Assembly: GCA_002763265.1 (NCBI GenBank)
Contig: PEZQ01000004.1
Coordinates: 1 to 34,704 of the forward strand
DNA from: an archaeon CG10_big_fil_rev_8_21_14_0_10_43_11
Lineage (GTDB): Archaea > Nanobdellota > Nanobdellia > PEZQ01
DNA length: 34,704 bases
Direction: 5' to 3'
The translations under genes and the position numbers were made by a program. Positions 32,829 to 34,704 of this stretch are shown one piece after another (the first letter of the stretch is position 1; every line of letters starts with the position of its first letter). The notes beneath the pieces are model-generated. The model was not told the DNA's origin. It was given only the letters and a program-made list of their open reading frames with translations, and did no database searches.

Positions 32829-33281
32829 ATGGTAGTAGACGAGAACATCCGCCAGATTGTACGCGTAAAAGGAACTGACCTTAATGGTCTTGACACTATT
32901 GAAAACGCGATACGAAAAGTCAAAGGTGTAGGACACGCAATCTCACGCGCAGTTATGATAAAGTTACACTTACCAAAAACCAAGAAAGTTGGAGAACTTA
33001 CTGACGCTGAACTTCACAAAATCGAAGATGTTCTTGACAACCCTCAAAACTATACTATCCCTTCATTTATTGTTAACCGCCAGCACGACATGGAAACCGG
33101 TAAATCCCTTCACATTACCGGCATTGAACTGGACATGACACGCAGAGGAGACATTGCCTTGATGAAAACCATTAAAAGCTACAAAGGCGTGAGGCACAGT
33201 CATGGTCTTAAAGTGCGCGGACAGCGAACAAAAAGCACAGGCCGAAAAGGCAGTGTTGCAGGCGTGAAAAAGAAGAAGTGA
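32829..33281 (+). CDS. rps13: 30S ribosomal protein S13 (uS13)
   Basis: A 150-residue small-subunit head protein that contacts the P-site tRNA and bridges to the large subunit. It has the family signature: an N-terminal helix-two-turn-helix (GTDLNGLDTIENAIRKVKGVG), MTRRGDIALMKTIKSYKGVRHSHGLKVRGQRTKSTGRKG near the end (cited in parts), and a Lys-rich tail. It is the first gene of the archaeal S13-S4-S11-rpoD operon. A TATA box lies about 30 nt before the ATG. Confidence 0.97.
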   Translation: MVVDENIRQIVRVKGTDLNGLDTIENAIRKVKGVGHAISRAVMIKLHLPKTKKVGELTDAELHKIEDVLDNPQNYTIPSFIVNRQHDMETGKSLHITGIELDMTRRGDIALMKTIKSYKGVRHSHGLKVRGQRTKSTGRKGSVAGVKKKK

Positions 33282-33288
33282 TACTACA

Positions 33289-33987
33289 ATGGGAAATCCA
33301 ATTAAACCACGAAAAGCATATCAGGGACCATCACACCCATGGCAGAAAGCCAGAATAGACGAAGAACGACGCCTCAAACAAAAATACGCGTATAAAAATA
33401 AAAAAGAACTCTGGAAGTTCACATCCCTTCTTCGTGATTATCGCGCGCAAGCACGAAGCCTTATCCCTCTTCTTGACACTACACAAGGAAAACGCGAACA
33501 AAAACAACTCGTAGAAAAGCTTGCAGGATACGGACTTGTTGCAAAAGACGCAACCATGGACGACATTCTTAAATTGGAAATTGAAGACTTACTTAATCGA
33601 AGACTTCAGACCCTTGTTTACCGAAAAGGTCTTGCAAACACCGTCAAACAAGCACGACAATTCATCGTGCACGGTCACGTTAAGATTGAAGGAAATAAGA
33701 TAACCGCGCCATCCTACATGGTTAAAGTTAAAGAAGAAGAAACAGTCATACTCGAACCACACGTTGAAGAAGAACTTAAAAAACAAGAACGCGTGGCAAC
33801 AAAAACAGAGGTAGAAGATGCCAAAGCAGAAGGAAAAATCGCAAGCAACCTCGAAAAAACCGCAAACAGAGCAGAACGCACAGGAAAAACCGGAAACGCC
33901 AAAGCAGGAGCAAGCAGCAGCACCGGAAACAAAAACGCAGGAAACAGCGGAAACGAGCGAGCAAGCACCAAGCATAAAAAAGAGTAA
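33289..33987 (+). CDS. rps4: 30S ribosomal protein S4 (uS4) with low-complexity tail
   Basis: A 232-residue primary rRNA-binding protein. The S4 RNA-binding fold is recognisable, with [20 protein letters not shown] and FIVHGHVKI. The ordered part ends near residue 165. About 65 further residues, rich in Ala, Gly, Asn, Lys and Thr, form an unusual tail ([17 protein letters not shown]). The last 170 nt are also read in another frame as the start of the S11 gene, so both tails come from one stretch of DNA. Confidence 0.95.
   Translation: MGNPIKPRKAYQGPSHPWQKARIDEERRLKQKYAYKNKKELWKFTSLLRDYRAQARSLIPLLDTTQGKREQKQLVEKLAGYGLVAKDATMDDILKLEIEDLLNRRLQTLVYRKGLANTVKQARQFIVHGHVKIEGNKITAPSYMVKVKEEETVILEPHVEEELKKQERVATKTEVEDAKAEGKIASNLEKTANRAERTGKTGNAKAGASSSTGNKNAGNSGNERASTKHKKE
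33809..33813 (+). promoter_or_regulatory. Shine-Dalgarno site of rps11 inside rps4
   Basis: GAGGT lies nine bases before the ATG at 33818, within the rps4 coding sequence. It supports a true start at this ATG, since no later ATG, GTG or TTG exists before the conserved S11 core. Confidence 0.7.
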
Positions 33988-34381
33988 ACAAAAAGGTCGC
34001 TGGGGAATTGCACATATTTATTCCTCATACAACAACACCTTTGTTCATGTTACAGACCTGACTGGCGCGGAAACTATTGCACTCGGTTCAGGCGGGCATG
34101 CAGTAAAAGTGTCACGACTTGAAAGCTCACCTGCAACTGCAGTTAAACTCGTCAAAAAAATTGCTGAAGACTGCGCAGAAAAAGGCATTACTGGCGTTCA
34201 CATTCGCGTTCGCGCACCAGGCGGACATAACGGCCCAAAATATCCGGGACAAGGCTCACAAACCGCAATCAAATCACTTGCTCGTGCAGGACTCAAAATT
34301 GGCGTTATTGAGGATGTCACACCAAACCCTCATGATGGCTGCAGAAAAAAAGGCGGGCGAAAACGTAAATCCGGCAAGTAA
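33818..34381 (+). CDS. rps11: 30S ribosomal protein S11 (uS11) with N-terminal extension
   Basis: A 187-residue platform protein. The core from about residue 59 is typical uS11: [21 protein letters not shown], then [17 protein letters not shown] and [19 protein letters not shown] near the end. The N-terminal 58 residues (Gln, Lys, Glu and Pro-rich, low complexity) are absent from most S11. Because no start codon lies between the extension and the core, the extension must be translated. The first 170 nt overlap rps4 in a different frame. A Shine-Dalgarno site precedes the ATG. Confidence 0.96.
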   Translation: MPKQKEKSQATSKKPQTEQNAQEKPETPKQEQAAAPETKTQETAETSEQAPSIKKSKQKGRWGIAHIYSSYNNTFVHVTDLTGAETIALGSGGHAVKVSRLESSPATAVKLVKKIAEDCAEKGITGVHIRVRAPGGHNGPKYPGQGSQTAIKSLARAGLKIGVIEDVTPNPHDGCRKKGGRKRKSGK

Positions 34382-34383
34382 AC

Positions 34384-34388
34384 GGAGG
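34384..34388 (+). promoter_or_regulatory. Shine-Dalgarno site of rpoD
   Basis: GGAGG lies a few bases before the ATG at 34391, in the short gap after the S11 stop codon. Internal operon genes here use Shine-Dalgarno sites, whereas promoter-proximal genes look leaderless. Confidence 0.75.
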
Positions 34389-34390
34389 AC

Positions 34391-34704
34391 ATGCTCAAAA
34401 TGACGATAAAAACCCTTGAATTAACTAAACAAAAGCTTACACTCCTCATCACTGATGTAGAAGTGCCTGTAGTAAACGCGCTGCGACGCGCACTCATTCG
34501 CGATGTGCCAACAATGGCAATTGAGGATGTGTACCTTACAAAAAATGAATCACCTATTTTTGATGAAATGATTGCCCACAGACTCGGGCTTATTCCTCTT
34601 ACCACAGAACCGTCCTACACCATGCGCGAAAACTGCACGTGCAAAGCTGAGGGATGCTCAAAATGCCAAGTCACACTCATACTCAAAAAACAAGGACCAG
34701 GGTT
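34391..34704 (+). CDS. rpoD: DNA-directed RNA polymerase subunit D (Rpo3), partial
   Basis: The first 104 residues of Rpo3, cut by the window end. It is the alpha-like subunit that nucleates polymerase assembly with Rpo11. Visible family segments are VNALRRALIRDVPTMAIEDV and the HRLGLIPLTT turn. A CxCx4CxxC set (NCTCKAEGCSKC) follows, as in archaeal and eukaryotic RPB3-type subunits, where it binds a metal. The order S13-S4-S11-Rpo3 is the conserved archaeal operon. Confidence 0.95.
   Translation, partial: MLKMTIKTLELTKQKLTLLITDVEVPVVNALRRALIRDVPTMAIEDVYLTKNESPIFDEMIAHRLGLIPLTTEPSYTMRENCTCKAEGCSKCQVTLILKKQGPG

Noticed and set aside
33589-34028. Minus-strand open frames over rps4-rps11
   Set aside because: They are antisense shadows of low-complexity plus-strand coding, rich in Phe, Cys and Leu as expected from the complement.

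Overview
The window comes from an archaeon. It has RadA, an Orc1/Cdc6-type initiator, the uS13-uS4-uS11-Rpo3 ribosomal/RNA-polymerase operon, a type IV pilin with an archaeal class III leader, a C/D box guide RNA, tRNAs without encoded CCA, and TATA boxes about 25-30 nt upstream of start codons (mostly leaderless genes). Dense packing, many 1-14 nt gene overlaps and Cys-rich CGDG-type surface proteins suggest a small-genome DPANN lineage (Woesearchaeota/Nanoarchaeota-like). That placement is an inference.

Layout. 1-1150: gene-poor accessory segment with two large inverted-repeat elements and one orphan ORF. 1232-4517: metallophosphoesterase, a Cas4-like nuclease coupled to a protein with a possible Zn site, and an isochorismatase-type hydrolase. 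4619-6615: Cys-rich membrane protein and partner. 6666-9650: tRNA-Cys, an A-type Fe-S protein, cysteinyl-tRNA synthetase, rhomboid protease. 9712-13941: a 1409-residue secreted repeat protein. 13986-19370: methionyl-tRNA synthetase, SdpI-like membrane protein, secreted protein, RadA, HAD phosphatase. 19371-19890: non-coding, hairpin-rich, with a third copy of the inverted-repeat element. 19895-27405: AT-rich type I restriction-modification operon (RHH microgene, hsdM, hsdS, a COG2865 gene broken at an A8 tract, hsdR). 27731-27792: C/D box sRNA. 27790-29819: three small membrane proteins divergent from a pilin operon. 29885-32492: small genes, Orc1/Cdc6 and a membrane protein. 32700-34704: tRNA-Gly and the S13-S4-S11-RpoD operon, cut by the window end.

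How it works together. Most of the window is core information processing and cell envelope. The accessory parts are the restriction island and the inverted-repeat elements. The elements share an outer stem ending in GTTRRRY-like boxes, inner hairpins whose sequences change while pairing is kept, and a conserved loop motif. They resemble integron attC sites or a structured RNA/DNA family and are the best candidate for something undescribed. Other notable points are a 170-nt out-of-frame overlap between the S4 and S11 genes, a 12-bp repeat in the hsdS linker that could change specificity, and a guide RNA that appears to target 23S rRNA at two peptidyl-transferase-centre sites.
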